Numbered from the stretch's first letter, positions 11,301 through 20,174 are shown. The stretch: 64,000 bases of DNA from BJGO01 sp964640655 (GCA_964640655.1 CAZXFT010000002.1:124001-188000); one strand, 5' to 3'. Made by a program: numbers and translations. Notes: generated from the sequence alone by a model not told the origin.

Positions 11301-12205
11301 CCAACGGTTGTTCTTCAACATCATCCATAAATCTTTCACCAAATACCTGTAGTATGCCTGTTGTGCTTACCCCCACAAATATTACATCATCATCAGTGGT
11401 GTTGCGCTGGAGTAAAGTACCATGTTCATATGGCTATTGCATACGTCGCAGAGTAGTAAATTCTACAACATGGACTTGCTTTAATATGAATCCAAACGAC
11501 TCAGTACGCAAATTCTTTAATTTGATACCGGGTGCAGTTTATGAGTACCAGATGTTGTCTTATTGTAATCCCGCAAAAACTGACTCATCGGGTTTTACTG
11601 GGTCATATACTTTTACAACTAATAACCTGTGCTTTGCACCTCAAACACTTGAAGTTACTCAGGTGAGCAGCAATGGTGCTGTAGTACAGTGGAATCAAAT
11701 GCCAACAGCAAGCGGTTATCGTATGCGATACACTAAAACAGGAGGACCTGCTGAATGGGTGGAAATAATTATTCCTGAAGGTACTCAGAATAATTACATC
11801 ATCGAAGGATTAATATCCAACATGAAGTACAAGTATCAGGTACGTAACATCTGTGATATGACACAGACTGAAGTATCTAACTGGAGCGCATCGAAATTCT
11901 TTACAACAACAGTTTCAGGAAACCGTTTTGAAGAAGAGTTTGATTCTGTAGCAGAGTTCAATATGGAATTGTATCCAAACCCGGCAACACGATTTGTTTC
12001 AATAGACGCTGATGTGCCATCGAACACAGAATTAAATATTCATATTTATGATGTTACCGGACGACTGATGCAAACATTTATACGCACGGTTCAGGATGGC
12101 AGGTACTATGAAGAAATAGACTTAACTACATTTATGAAAGGTATGTATGTGGTAAGCATCACATACGCTGATCAAACAATAACCAAGAAATTTGTAAGGA
12201 GGTAA
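8396..12205 (+). CDS. Secreted metzincin-type protease with PKD, Ig-like and FN3 repeats and T9SS sorting domain
   Basis: A signal peptide (MKRLYSLLALLTTALTIQAQ) leads a 1,269-residue protein. The zinc site is H150-E-x-x-H154 with H160 as third ligand, and a likely Met-turn (GPIMGAPY) follows about 35 residues later, so the N-terminal part is a metzincin-like peptidase. The position usually held by Gly in HExxHxxGxxH is Trp here. Next come a pre-peptidase-like beta domain (about 232-365), a PKD-like domain (about 377-456), six Ig-like repeats of about 75 residues with a CxGN and YxWSPxTGLN pattern (about 457-905), one SprB-like repeat (about 908-985), two FN3-like domains and a type A T9SS sorting domain starting LYPNPATRF. 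The protein is probably exported and surface-attached or released. Its substrate cannot be inferred. A bidirectional terminator follows. Confidence 0.85.
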   Translation: MKRLYSLLALLTTALTIQAQVPVLNSMPGSQSVIYLDFDGETVNNPNWYASTVNAVAPSLTNAQITEVFNRIAEKYIPFNVNVTTSLSVYNATATNKRVQVVITPTSSWYGSAGGVAFVGSFGYASYQPAWVFSNNLSNSPDYIATAAAHEIGHTLWLNHHGQYNSSCQRTASYHSGKGTGQTSWGPIMGAPYNSNFIVWYKGSTTSLVCTDSNQDDLALITTNNGFTYRTDDHGNTIASASNLNIISNAFADSGNIERNTDADFFKFTLSQTSNITVNARPWSLNTTNNTAACLDTKIELYNNSGTLLKADSSITTLNSSISQTNLAAGTYYIKIDGTGIANYNDFGGTGPNDYGSLGRFYINAIITPTGGGTTPPVANFNTSTSSICAGQSVLCNDVSTNSPTSWSWSCTGATPSTSTQQNPTFTFLSSGTYNISLTATNAGGSNSYTKQVTVNANPTITANNQTLCTGNTVNIAATGASTYVWSPATALSQTTGASVICSAASNITYTITGTGSNGCMATKTINVTVNTSPTLTSNNPTICNGQNTTLTTSGANTYSWAPSTALSATSGTNVVSTASTTTTYTITGTASNGCTATKTSIVTVNSLPSLTVSNATTICNGANTSLNVSGASTYSWSPSSSLNNSTSTVVTATPVSSITYTVTGTGSNGCSTQSTVAVTVNANPALTGSNNASLCSGNSTNLNIAGATSYSWSPSTGLNSLTASTVSASPSSSITYTVIGTASNGCTSSKTIPVTVTQTPNLTLTPSASVCSGNAAALSVGGATTYAWSPSTGLNSTTGTNVNATPASTITYTVVGTTSGCSSSSTVVVTINNTPVLSSSPNTTICSGNSASLGVSGASTYAWSPNTGLNSATSSTVTATPASSITYTITGTSNGCSATKTISVTVNGSPNITATNTSPQCSAANDGSISVSVNGSTAPYTYTWNTGATSQNLSNLPQGIYSLTVTSANGCSSTSSINLSPNTCSMPVVLTPTNITSSSVVLRWSKVPCSYGYCIRRRVVNSTTWTCFNMNPNDSVRKFFNLIPGAVYEYQMLSYCNPAKTDSSGFTGSYTFTTNNLCFAPQTLEVTQVSSNGAVVQWNQMPTASGYRMRYTKTGGPAEWVEIIIPEGTQNNYIIEGLISNMKYKYQVRNICDMTQTEVSNWSASKFFTTTVSGNRFEEEFDSVAEFNMELYPNPATRFVSIDADVPSNTELNIHIYDVTGRLMQTFIRTVQDGRYYEEIDLTTFMKGMYVVSITYADQTITKKFVRR

Positions 12206-12234
12206 ACACAATTGACACATCACAAACTAAGGGT

Positions 12235-12270
12235 AAAAAAAAGAGCGGAGTTATGAACCGCTCTTTTTTT
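12235..12270. terminator. Bidirectional terminator between protease gene and metH
   Basis: A-rich arm 12235-12248 (ending AAGAGCGG) pairs with 12258-12270 (CCGCTC plus a T run) around a 9-base loop. The A and T runs on the two sides make it work on both strands, serving the convergent protease and metH transcripts. Confidence 0.9.
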
Positions 12271-12273
12271 GTT

Positions 12274-14961
12274 TTAAGGATGATACCCCAAATTAGGAGC
12301 TAACCATTTCTCAACATAATCAAGCGATTTATTTTTTCGCTTGGCGTATTCCGTCACCTGATCGCGATTTATTTTACCCAAGCCAAAATATTTTGACTGC
12401 GGATGAGAAAAATAAAATCCGCTTACTGATGATGCAGGATACATAGCCATACTTTCTGTTAATGAGATGCCTATATTCTCTTTTGCCCGAAGTAATTCAA
12501 ATAAAATTTCTTTCTCTGTATGATCGGGGCAAGCAGGATAACCCGGTGCTGGACGAATTCCAATGTAATCCTCATCAATAAGTTGTTGCACTGTACAATG
12601 TTCATTTGAAGCATATCCCCAATGAACCTTTCGAACTTCTTCGTGCAATACTTCTGCAAAACCTTCTGCCAATCGATCGGCAACGGCTTTAACTAGAATA
12701 GAATTATAATCGTCGTGCTGCGATTCGTAATGTGCAACCAAATCTTCTATACCAATGCCTGCCGTAACAGCAAACATGCCTAAGTAATCTTCCTTGCCGC
12801 TTTCCTGTGGTGCGATATAATCTGCCAGACAATAATATTCCTGACCTGTAGCTTTTGCAATTTGTTGTCGCAAGAAATGTATGCGCGAAAATTCTTTACC
12901 TGATTCATCATAAAGCATCACGTCGTCGTCGATTGAATTGGCTCTGTGAAATGCAATTACCCCACGAGCCTTTAATGATTTGTTGGCTATGATTTCATCG
13001 AGCATATTGTTTGCATCATCAAACAACTTACTGGCTTCTATACCAACTTTCTCGTCTTTGAGTATTGCAGGATATTTTCCATACAACTCCCAGGTGTTGA
13101 AGAAAGGTGTCCAGTCTATCTTCGGACGAATCAAGTTAAAATCGTAGTCGTTAAAAACTTTAATACCTGTAAATGCAGGTTGAGTGTTTTTGAAATTTGT
13201 CCAGTCAATTTTAGTTTTTTGCCTGCGTGCATCGTTGATAGATACGAAGTTCTTTTCTTCTTTTCGTTTCAAATGATTTTCGCGTAGTGTATCGTACTCC
13301 AATCTGATTTGTTTTGCAAAGTCTTGTTGTGTTTCCTTGCTTAACAAATTGCCCGCAACCGGTACACTGCGCGATGCATCCAACACGTGTACGACAGGGT
13401 ATGAATAATTAGGAGCAATCTTGACAGCAGCATGAACACGTGATGTTGTAGCACCGCCAATAAGCAATGGTGTTTTAAATTGTTGCCGCTCCATTTCGCG
13501 GGCTATATGAACCATCTCATCTAGTGATGGTGTAATCAAGCCACTTAAACCAATGATGTCGGCGTTAATCTCTTTAGCTGTTGCAAGAATCTTTTCAGCA
13601 GGAACCATCACCCCCATATCGATAATCTCATAGTTATTACAAGCCAACACCACACCCACAATATTTTTGCCGATGTCATGAACATCACCTTTAACAGTAG
13701 CCAATAATATTTTGCCGGCTTTCTGCTGCGCTGTTCCTTCAGACGGATTCATAAAAGGCAACAGATAGGCAACCGACTTTTTCATCACACGTGCACTCTT
13801 GACCACCTGTGGCAAAAACATCTTTCCACTTCCAAATAAATCACCAACCACATTCATGCCGTCCATCAGAGGACCTTCAATAACTTTTAATGCTGAACCG
13901 TATTTTTTACGAGCTTCTTCAGTATCGGCGTCAATGTACTCGACAATACCTTTTACCAGAGAATGCTTTAGGCGTTCTTCTACCGGGTTGTTGCGCCAAG
14001 CTTCATCCTTAACAGCCTGTTTGCCCTTTGATTTTATTTTTTCTGCAAACTCAACCAATCGCTCTGTAGAGTCAGGTCTGCGGTTTAACAAAACATCCTC
14101 AACACGTTCCATCAAGTCTTCTGGTATTTCATCATACACGGCAATCATTCCTGCGTTGACAATTCCCATGTCTAATCCGGCTTTGATGGCATGATATAAA
14201 AAGGCAGAATGCATGGCTTCACGTACCAGATCATTGCCACGAAACGAAAAGGAGATGTTGCTGATACCACCACTCACTTTAGCCAACGGTAAATTTTCTT
14301 TGATCCACTTTGTGGCATTGATAAAGTCTACTGCATAGTTATTGTGTTCTTCAATTCCTGTAGCAACAGTCAATATATTGGGGTCGAAGATGATGTCTTG
14401 TGGTGCAAATTTTACTTTCTTGGTGAGTATGTCGTAAGAGCGTTTGCATATTTGAATTCTTCTTTCATAAGAATCTGCCTGTCCTTGCTCATCAAAAGCC
14501 ATTACTACAACAGCAGCACCATAACGTTTTATTTTTTTCGCGTACTCAATAAATTTATCTTCCCCTTCCTTCAAAGAAATGGAATTTACAATTCCTTTAC
14601 CCTGTAAGCACTTTAAGCCGGCTTCAATAATTTCCCATTTAGAAGAATCAATCATCACAGGTACTCGTGATATGTCAGGCTCGGAAGCAATCAGGTTTAA
14701 AAATTTGACCATAGCTTCTTTACCATCTAGCATACCTTCATCCATATTAACATCTATCACCTGCGCGCCGTTTTCGACCTGTTGTTTGGCTACCGAAACG
14801 GCATCTTCAAAACGATTTTCCAATATCATTTTGGCAAATGCACGCGAGCCGGTAACATTGGTGCGCTCACCAATATTTACAAAGTTGGTCTCGGGAGTAA
14901 CAGTCAACGGCTCTAATCCACTAAGTCGCAAATAAGGCTTAATAATTTTTCTTTCGCTCAT
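12274..14961 (-). CDS. metH: Methionine synthase, folate/cobalamin/activation subunit (C-terminal part of split MetH)
   Basis: This 895-residue protein carries the last three modules of cobalamin-dependent methionine synthase. Residues about 20-290 are the methyltetrahydrofolate-binding domain (FVNIGERTNVTGSRAF). About 310-560 are the cap and B12-binding region, with the cobalamin His in DVHDIGKN. The last 300 residues are the S-adenosylmethionine-dependent reactivation domain (RPAPGYPACPDH). The homocysteine domain is missing and is encoded just upstream at 14967-15983, 5 bases away, so the two chains must act together. Such split MetH is known in Bacteroidota. The pair transfers methyl from 5-methyl-THF through B12 to homocysteine in the cytoplasm. 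Expression is expected to fall when SAM is high because of the upstream riboswitch. Confidence 0.95.
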   Translation of the reverse strand: MSERKIIKPYLRLSGLEPLTVTPETNFVNIGERTNVTGSRAFAKMILENRFEDAVSVAKQQVENGAQVIDVNMDEGMLDGKEAMVKFLNLIASEPDISRVPVMIDSSKWEIIEAGLKCLQGKGIVNSISLKEGEDKFIEYAKKIKRYGAAVVVMAFDEQGQADSYERRIQICKRSYDILTKKVKFAPQDIIFDPNILTVATGIEEHNNYAVDFINATKWIKENLPLAKVSGGISNISFSFRGNDLVREAMHSAFLYHAIKAGLDMGIVNAGMIAVYDEIPEDLMERVEDVLLNRRPDSTERLVEFAEKIKSKGKQAVKDEAWRNNPVEERLKHSLVKGIVEYIDADTEEARKKYGSALKVIEGPLMDGMNVVGDLFGSGKMFLPQVVKSARVMKKSVAYLLPFMNPSEGTAQQKAGKILLATVKGDVHDIGKNIVGVVLACNNYEIIDMGVMVPAEKILATAKEINADIIGLSGLITPSLDEMVHIAREMERQQFKTPLLIGGATTSRVHAAVKIAPNYSYPVVHVLDASRSVPVAGNLLSKETQQDFAKQIRLEYDTLRENHLKRKEEKNFVSINDARRQKTKIDWTNFKNTQPAFTGIKVFNDYDFNLIRPKIDWTPFFNTWELYGKYPAILKDEKVGIEASKLFDDANNMLDEIIANKSLKARGVIAFHRANSIDDDVMLYDESGKEFSRIHFLRQQIAKATGQEYYCLADYIAPQESGKEDYLGMFAVTAGIGIEDLVAHYESQHDDYNSILVKAVADRLAEGFAEVLHEEVRKVHWGYASNEHCTVQQLIDEDYIGIRPAPGYPACPDHTEKEILFELLRAKENIGISLTESMAMYPASSVSGFYFSHPQSKYFGLGKINRDQVTEYAKRKNKSLDYVEKWLAPNLGYHP

Positions 14962-14966
14962 AGATT

Positions 14967-15983
14967 TTATGAAACAGATTCAAGTAATGGCAATTTTCTT
15001 GGCTTAATGTTTTTAACAACTTCAGCAATTGCTTTGATATGTGCAGGCGTTGTGCCACAGCATCCACCTACGATGTTCAGCATTCCACTTTGAGCAAATT
15101 CCCTGATGGTGTTAGCCATATATTCAGGGCTTTCATCATATTCACCCATTTCATTGGGTAAGCCTGCATTAGGATAGCAACTCACATGACACAAGGCCTT
15201 GTCAGAAAGTTCTTCTAAATAAGGCCTCATCAACTCGGCTCCTAACGCACAGTTTAATCCTACACTTAAAAGATTAACATGCGAAATGGAATTGTAAAAA
15301 GCTTCTGTGGTTTGTCCACTAAGTGTTCGTCCGCTTTGATCGGTAATGGTTCCTGATACCATAACAGGAATTTCGAAATTGTTCTCTTCAAAATATTCCT
15401 GAATGGCATATAGTGCTGCTTTGGCATTGAGTGTATCAAAAACTGTTTCTACCAATAGTAAATCCGCTCCTCCATCTATCAACCCTTTGGTTTGTTCCTT
15501 GTAAGCCACAACCAATTCATCGAAAGTAATGCCGCGATAACCTGGGTCATTTACATTAGGGGAGATGGAAGCTGTTTTATTGGTAGGGCCTAATGCTCCT
15601 GCTACATAGCGAGGTTTGTGAGGTTCAAGAGCAGTGATATCATCCGCCGCTTTGCGGGCAATGCGAGCACCGGCAACATTAAGCTCATAAGCCAGCGATG
15701 ACATTTTGTAATCTTCCATAGCTATGCTTGTGCAACTAAAGGTATTGGTTTCAACAATATCAGCACCAGCAAGCAGGTACTCTTTATGTATAGCCTCTAT
15801 AATTTGTGGTTGTGTGAGGTTAAGCAAATCATTATTACCTTTCAGGTCGCTTGGCCAGTCTTTAAAGCGCTCACCGCGAAAGTCTTCTTCGCTGAGTTTA
15901 TAGCGTTGTATCATAGTGCCCATTGCGCCGTCAATAATCAAAATACGTTCTTGAAGCAGTTGTTTGATGTCAGGTTTCTGCAT
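14967..15983 (-). CDS. metH: Methionine synthase, homocysteine-binding subunit (N-terminal part of split MetH)
   Basis: This 338-residue protein matches the homocysteine S-methyltransferase domain of MetH. It starts with LIIDGAMGTMIQ and has the GADIVETNTF segment and the zinc-ligand cysteines in GLNCALGA and VGGCCGTTP. It binds zinc and homocysteine and receives the methyl group carried by cobalamin on the partner chain. It is first in the operon, 5 bases before the second metH gene, and its leader holds a SAM-I riboswitch. As a stand-alone protein it could in theory use another methyl donor such as S-methylmethionine. The adjacency to a MetH that lacks exactly this domain argues for a split enzyme. 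Confidence 0.93.
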   Translation of the reverse strand: MQKPDIKQLLQERILIIDGAMGTMIQRYKLSEEDFRGERFKDWPSDLKGNNDLLNLTQPQIIEAIHKEYLLAGADIVETNTFSCTSIAMEDYKMSSLAYELNVAGARIARKAADDITALEPHKPRYVAGALGPTNKTASISPNVNDPGYRGITFDELVVAYKEQTKGLIDGGADLLLVETVFDTLNAKAALYAIQEYFEENNFEIPVMVSGTITDQSGRTLSGQTTEAFYNSISHVNLLSVGLNCALGAELMRPYLEELSDKALCHVSCYPNAGLPNEMGEYDESPEYMANTIREFAQSGMLNIVGGCCGTTPAHIKAIAEVVKNIKPRKLPLLESVS

Positions 15984-16009
15984 AAATGAATTTGGTTAAA
16001 AAGTGAGGT

Positions 16010-16158
16010 TATGCAGAAAGACAAAAGTTTAAAAGCAGCCTGTGCTTTTGCTCATCTGTGCAATGCCGCTGTTTGCGGTATTACTAGGAATTAGCACCCA
16101 TCGGGATGGGTTGCTAAGACATCGCAGGGCCTACTCCCTCCGTCTTTCTGGATAAGCG
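16010..16158 (-). promoter_or_regulatory. SAM-I (S-box) riboswitch upstream of split metH
   Basis: Read on the minus strand from 16156 the leader shows the S-box core in order: CTTATC, AGA, GGAGGGA, GGCCC, GATG, TAGCAACC, then GGTGCTAATTCC and a downstream CAGATGAG. The P1 helix is a perfect 9-bp pairing of 16142-16150 with 16014-16022. P3 is the CCCATC/GATGGG hairpin around 16098-16111. SAM binding is known to reduce expression of methionine genes. No clear terminator lies between P1 and the metH start (about 27 bases), so control may be at translation, but that is inference. Confidence 0.93.
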
Positions 16159-16162
16159 ACCG

Positions 16163-16170
16163 CAAATATA
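16163..16170 (-). promoter_or_regulatory. Bacteroidota -7 box for the metH riboswitch transcript
   Basis: The minus strand reads TATATTTG, an exact match to the Bacteroidota -7 consensus TAnnTTTG, immediately upstream of the riboswitch. No good -33 TTG was seen at the usual spacing. Confidence 0.6.
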
Positions 16171-16258
16171 AGCCTTAATGTGAATTGTATAGGTGATTTG
16201 AAGATGTTATGTGTTTTTTATTTCTAAATAATCACACGTCTAATTCATGCTGTAAGTG

Positions 16259-16852
16259 CTAATCAAATCTATTAAGTATAAAAGCCTCAATAACAGGCCC
16301 ATAATTTTCGAGCTCCAATAGATTAATTCGCTTTGCTAAACTACCGGCAGATTCTTTTTCTTGTATAGTAATTGTTTTTTGAAAAAGAATTACTCCTTTA
16401 TCATACTCCGCATCTATAATGTGAATAGTTATACCACTTTCTTTTTCACCGGCATTTATAACAGCTTCGTGTACTCGTATGCCGTACATGCCCTTGCCGC
16501 CATATTTAGGTAACAAAGCCGGATGAATATTGACGATGCGATTTTGATATTGATGAATGATTTCTTTTGGCACCAACCAAAAAAAGCCGGCTAAAAGTAT
16601 ATAGTCAATTTGTAGTTCATGCAATTGTTTTAAGACTGACCCATTCATCCACTCTTCTTTATTAAACACAACAACAGGCACATCAAATTTTTTAGCACGT
16701 GCTATTACGCCTGCTTCCTGTTTGTTTACAAAAACAGCACATATTTTTATTTTTTCGTGGTATTTAAAGTATTGCATCAATGCTTCTGCATTGCTACCAT
16801 TACCCGACGAAAAAATACTTAAGCGTATGAGCTTAGAGCCCGAACTCATCAA
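16259..16852 (-). CDS. purN: Phosphoribosylglycinamide formyltransferase
   Basis: This 197-residue protein fits GAR transformylase, the step of purine synthesis that moves a formyl group from 10-formyl-THF to glycinamide ribonucleotide. Visible landmarks are the N-terminal FSSGNGSNAEAL loop, the active-site stretch NIHPALLPKYGG with catalytic Asn and His, the HEAV segment and the SGITIHIIDAEYDKG block carrying the catalytic Asp. The length is normal. Its start overlaps the 3' end of the upstream lipoprotein gene by 20 bases, so the two are probably co-transcribed even though the functions do not obviously match. A second ATG directly follows the first, so the exact start may differ by one codon. 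Confidence 0.93.
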   Translation of the reverse strand: MMSSGSKLIRLSIFSSGNGSNAEALMQYFKYHEKIKICAVFVNKQEAGVIARAKKFDVPVVVFNKEEWMNGSVLKQLHELQIDYILLAGFFWLVPKEIIHQYQNRIVNIHPALLPKYGGKGMYGIRVHEAVINAGEKESGITIHIIDAEYDKGVILFQKTITIQEKESAGSLAKRINLLELENYGPVIEAFILNRFD

Positions 16853-18329
16853 TAAATATTTTCTGAAACAAGGAACTCATATTGTTCAGTCCGTTCAACT
16901 TGTTCAATTCCAATGTGGTGAAAATAAAATTGGTGTTGCCGTTGCTGCCGTTCTTCTTTGCCATAATTATCGAATTGCCTGTCCAAGGATTCAGGTTTCC
17001 TGTGCTTACTTGTTTGGCTAGAAGTTCGGCGCTATACAATGGCGTGGCGCCAAGAGTTAAGCTGAATGGTCTTACCACACTTACAATGGAGCTGCTGCTG
17101 AGACTCGGATAACCTGTTGTCAATGAAGTAATAGGACTGTTGTTATTTAATACCAACTGTGTATCAGCAGGTAAGATTGTTAAGTTTTGTGCAGGAGTGA
17201 AATTTAAGAAGTTAGACTGCTGATCAAAGGAAGATGAAACATATGTAGAGAAGAACAACTTTCCTCCATTATTAAAAAATTCGTTCAAAGTTTTTTGACC
17301 AAGTGATAATGAGGTGGAAGCATTATTACTGAACCAGACTATAGTTTTAAATAAATTGAAAATATGTGCCTGAGTAATATTGTCAGGGGCCAACTGCTGA
17401 TACACGCCATTCAGGCTTGAAAACACCGTCAAAGTGTCGAACTGAGAAATGCCTGTGCCAATCAAATTCTGAGCATAGAAGTTGGTTTGTGTGCTTCCGT
17501 TGTTGCCATATCCATCAACGAGTAAAATATCGGATATCGGTTTCTTAATGTAGATAGGATAGGAGGAAACAAATTTTGACTTGGCCAGTGCCTTATCTAT
17601 AACTCGTATATACAGGCGGTTGGTGTCGTTCAGTTTCATTCCGGTCATAGTGGCATCTAAGGGAATAACCGTGTTATTTTGATAAACGAAGCAGTCAGGA
17701 TTTAAGGAACTGAGTGTAGTAGCTTCAAACATAGCCGCATTGGCATTGATGCCAAGAGTGAAGGGTATAAGTGAAGTATCGTTCCAGCAAAGTTCAAAGA
17801 AGTTCAGATTATCGCTGCCGTCGGGGTCATTAGCTTGCCAGAAGAATTTGACTACTGGAAAAGACTTTACAGGATTTTGAATACCGGAAACAAATACCAC
17901 ACTTGGTCGTGAGTTGCGCACCGGATAGGTGAGGCGTGCAGGAGTGGGGTCTTTAGCATTGCGATTATCAATTGCGCGAACAAAAAAGTTAAAATTGAAA
18001 GTGTCATTTCCGGCGGGTATAGGTAACAGAAAGGTGCTGTCCTGACGGGAAATGGAATTCCAGTTTGCTGTTGTGCCGGATATGCTGTCGAATGTGTATT
18101 CATAGCGCACAATATACCCGTCCGGGTCATCTCCCCACCAGTTGGCTGTAACCAGGGCACTCAAACGTTCATCACCAACTCGAATGATGGTGTCGGCCAC
18201 ACAATAGGTTTGTGGTGTCTGATTGGGTTTATCGCTGCCATTGAAATCTTTTTTGCACGAAATATTTACACCAACAATCAGAATTGTGATTATCAATAAA
18301 GAGAAATATTGTCTGTAATGCAGAGACAT
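16833..18329 (-). CDS. Large lipoprotein of unknown function
   Basis: The N-terminus is a lipoprotein signal: a hydrophobic stretch (LLIITILIVGV) then NIS-Cys25, followed by KKDF. The protein would be anchored by lipid in the outer or inner membrane and face the periplasm or the surface. Residues about 45-270 look like two or three beta-sandwich domains of FN3-like character (for example ANWWGDDPDGYIVRYEY and FWQANDPDGSDNLNFFELCW). The C-terminal half (from DILLVDGYGNNG) resembles the alpha/beta fold seen in DUF4350-like or ThuA-like proteins, but I could not see catalytic residues. It overlaps purN by 20 bases. Function unknown. Confidence 0.75.
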   Translation of the reverse strand: MSLHYRQYFSLLIITILIVGVNISCKKDFNGSDKPNQTPQTYCVADTIIRVGDERLSALVTANWWGDDPDGYIVRYEYTFDSISGTTANWNSISRQDSTFLLPIPAGNDTFNFNFFVRAIDNRNAKDPTPARLTYPVRNSRPSVVFVSGIQNPVKSFPVVKFFWQANDPDGSDNLNFFELCWNDTSLIPFTLGINANAAMFEATTLSSLNPDCFVYQNNTVIPLDATMTGMKLNDTNRLYIRVIDKALAKSKFVSSYPIYIKKPISDILLVDGYGNNGSTQTNFYAQNLIGTGISQFDTLTVFSSLNGVYQQLAPDNITQAHIFNLFKTIVWFSNNASTSLSLGQKTLNEFFNNGGKLFFSTYVSSSFDQQSNFLNFTPAQNLTILPADTQLVLNNNSPITSLTTGYPSLSSSSIVSVVRPFSLTLGATPLYSAELLAKQVSTGNLNPWTGNSIIMAKKNGSNGNTNFIFTTLELNKLNGLNNMSSLFQKIFIDEFGL

Positions 18330-18596
18330 ATTTAGCCGACGAATTTAGCAGTAAATGGCAGCTATTTGCCACTCAAAACATTTTTTATCAATTATTTCAC
18401 CTCAAGTAATAAAAAATTGCATCCATAGGTATAACTTATTCATTTTTACCTCGTTGAAAGAAGTGGTGAATAGTAAATAAGTCAGCATTATTAAATAGGT
18501 GCTTTCCTGTGTAGCCTAAATGCTATTATAGAATTGATTTTTTACTATTTTCGACCAACTTTTTTAATAAAAACATGTAAACACACAACACACACA

Positions 18597-20084
18597 ATGA
18601 CGAAGATATACCACTTCAAAAAAATCTTGGCAGCTTTTCTCTTCGCCTTTGGCTGCCTGACCACAGCATTCAACTCGACTCATGCTCAGGTGATTATTGA
18701 TGATAAGCACGAGGTGGTCATGGAGCCCGCAGATACCGTAAATCAGGTTGAGAACTTTGTGGTAGAATACAACGACAGTATATATCCTGTTAAGGATGCA
18801 TTGACATATTCGGGCAGATACCCTAATTCTTTTTTTGCAGAGATTATCAATGATCTCAATAAAGAAACACCTCTTGAGTTAACCTACAATACTTATGTGC
18901 AGGGTTTCATAGATATGTATATATACCGCAAACGTGAACAGGTGTCACGTATGTTAGGTTTAGCTCAGATCTACTTCCCAATTTTTGAGGAAGTAATGCG
19001 AAATAACGATATGCCGGAAGACATAAAATATCTTGCAGTTATTGAATCGGCATTAAACCCGAATGCGGTGTCGCGTGCCGGTGCTGTAGGAATGTGGCAG
19101 TTTATGTACGGTACAGCTAAAATTTATGGCTTGAAAGTGAATAAAGACATTGACGAGCGCAAAGACATTTATAAGTCAACTATGGCGGCTGCGGCTTATC
19201 TGAAAAACTCCTACAATAAATATGGCAACTGGATGCTGGCACTTGCATCATACAACTGTGGTCCCGGTAATGTAGACAAGGCAATATATCGTTCAGGGGG
19301 CAAGAAAGATTTTTGGGCAATTATGAATTATTTGCCTAAGGAAACACGTGGCTATGTGCCTGCTTTTATTGCAGCTATGTATGTAATGAACAATTACTAT
19401 AATCATGAGTTGTATCCGGTATATCCTGATAATAAATTTTGTGAAATTGTATGTGTACCTGTAACTGAAAAAATTTGCTTTAATAAGATAGCAGAGTATA
19501 CGAACTATAGTATTGAGGATCTGAAATTTCTTAATCCGGGTTTAAATTCGAATGTGATACCTGTGTGGAGCGATGAACCATATGCATTAAAACTACCTGC
19601 CGAAATGCTGCCAATATATGATGCCATGCGAGATAGTATTATCTTGTCCAGTAAATATATTGTGCCTACATATCACTACAACTCTATGTACGGCAATGGT
19701 AAGGCAGGGGTTCACGTTGTTCGCAAGGGAGAAACTCTTGGATCAATTGCATCTAAATATCGTACATCTGTGACGAGTCTAAAGCGCTGGAATAATCTGC
19801 GAAGCAATACCATTATTGTTGGACAGAAAATAAAGGTTTATGGATCTAATGCAACGGCTTCAAGCACATCAAAAACTTCTTCAACAACAAGTTCTTCAAC
19901 TTCGAATTCTTCAGGGCCTCAATCATCTGGTGCTGTAGTTTATTACAAAGTAAAACCCGGAGATACTTTATATGGCATTGCACGTAAGTACAAAGGATTA
20001 ACGGTTGATGAGATACGTGCGAGCAACAGTGCTTCTAAAACTAACAACCTCAAAGCAGGTACAGTACTGAAGCTGGTATTATAA
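18597..20084 (+). CDS. mltD: Membrane-bound lytic murein transglycosylase (MltD-like) with two LysM domains
   Basis: The signal peptide MTKIYHFKKILAAFLFAFG..HAQ fixes the start at 18597; an in-frame ATG at 18534 would add residues that are not signal-like. The SLT domain (about residues 130-260) contains the catalytic Glu in AVIESALNPNAVSRAGAVG, then GMWQFM and the ALASYNCGPG motif. Two LysM modules follow (from HVVRKGETLGSIA and YKVKPGDTLYGIA), separated by a Ser/Thr-rich linker. The enzyme cleaves the MurNAc-GlcNAc bond of peptidoglycan in the periplasm with 1,6-anhydro formation, and LysM modules bind glycan. A strong terminator follows. Upstream, 18330-18596 is a divergent spacer with only an imperfect -7 box (TATTTTCG, 18545-18552). 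Confidence 0.92.
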   Translation: MTKIYHFKKILAAFLFAFGCLTTAFNSTHAQVIIDDKHEVVMEPADTVNQVENFVVEYNDSIYPVKDALTYSGRYPNSFFAEIINDLNKETPLELTYNTYVQGFIDMYIYRKREQVSRMLGLAQIYFPIFEEVMRNNDMPEDIKYLAVIESALNPNAVSRAGAVGMWQFMYGTAKIYGLKVNKDIDERKDIYKSTMAAAAYLKNSYNKYGNWMLALASYNCGPGNVDKAIYRSGGKKDFWAIMNYLPKETRGYVPAFIAAMYVMNNYYNHELYPVYPDNKFCEIVCVPVTEKICFNKIAEYTNYSIEDLKFLNPGLNSNVIPVWSDEPYALKLPAEMLPIYDAMRDSIILSSKYIVPTYHYNSMYGNGKAGVHVVRKGETLGSIASKYRTSVTSLKRWNNLRSNTIIVGQKIKVYGSNATASSTSKTSSTTSSSTSNSSGPQSSGAVVYYKVKPGDTLYGIARKYKGLTVDEIRASNSASKTNNLKAGTVLKLVL

Positions 20085-20104
20085 TTTATCATACACATCA
20101 TTAT

Positions 20105-20130
20105 AACCCCGACACCTGTCGGGGTTTTTT
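20105..20130 (+). terminator. Rho-independent terminator after mltD-like gene
   Basis: A 9-bp perfect stem (20105-20113 with 20118-20126, AACCCCGAC/GTCGGGGTT) with a 4-base loop is followed by a T run. Confidence 0.92.
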
Positions 20131-20156
20131 ATTTAACGCAGTGTTTAAGTGTGCGG

Positions 20157-20164
20157 TACTTTTG
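20157..20164 (+). promoter_or_regulatory. Bacteroidota -7 box for murF-alr
   Basis: TACTTTTG matches TAnnTTTG exactly and lies just after the mltD terminator, ending 10 bases before the ATG. A start site 4-5 bases downstream would leave a leader of only about 6 bases. It also argues against the in-frame GTG at 20151 as start. Confidence 0.65.
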
Positions 20165-20174
20165 TGCCCGCATT

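Noticed and set aside
16075..16160. tRNA or small RNA gene upstream of metH
   Set aside because: The conserved core order and P1 pairing identify a SAM-I riboswitch on the minus strand.
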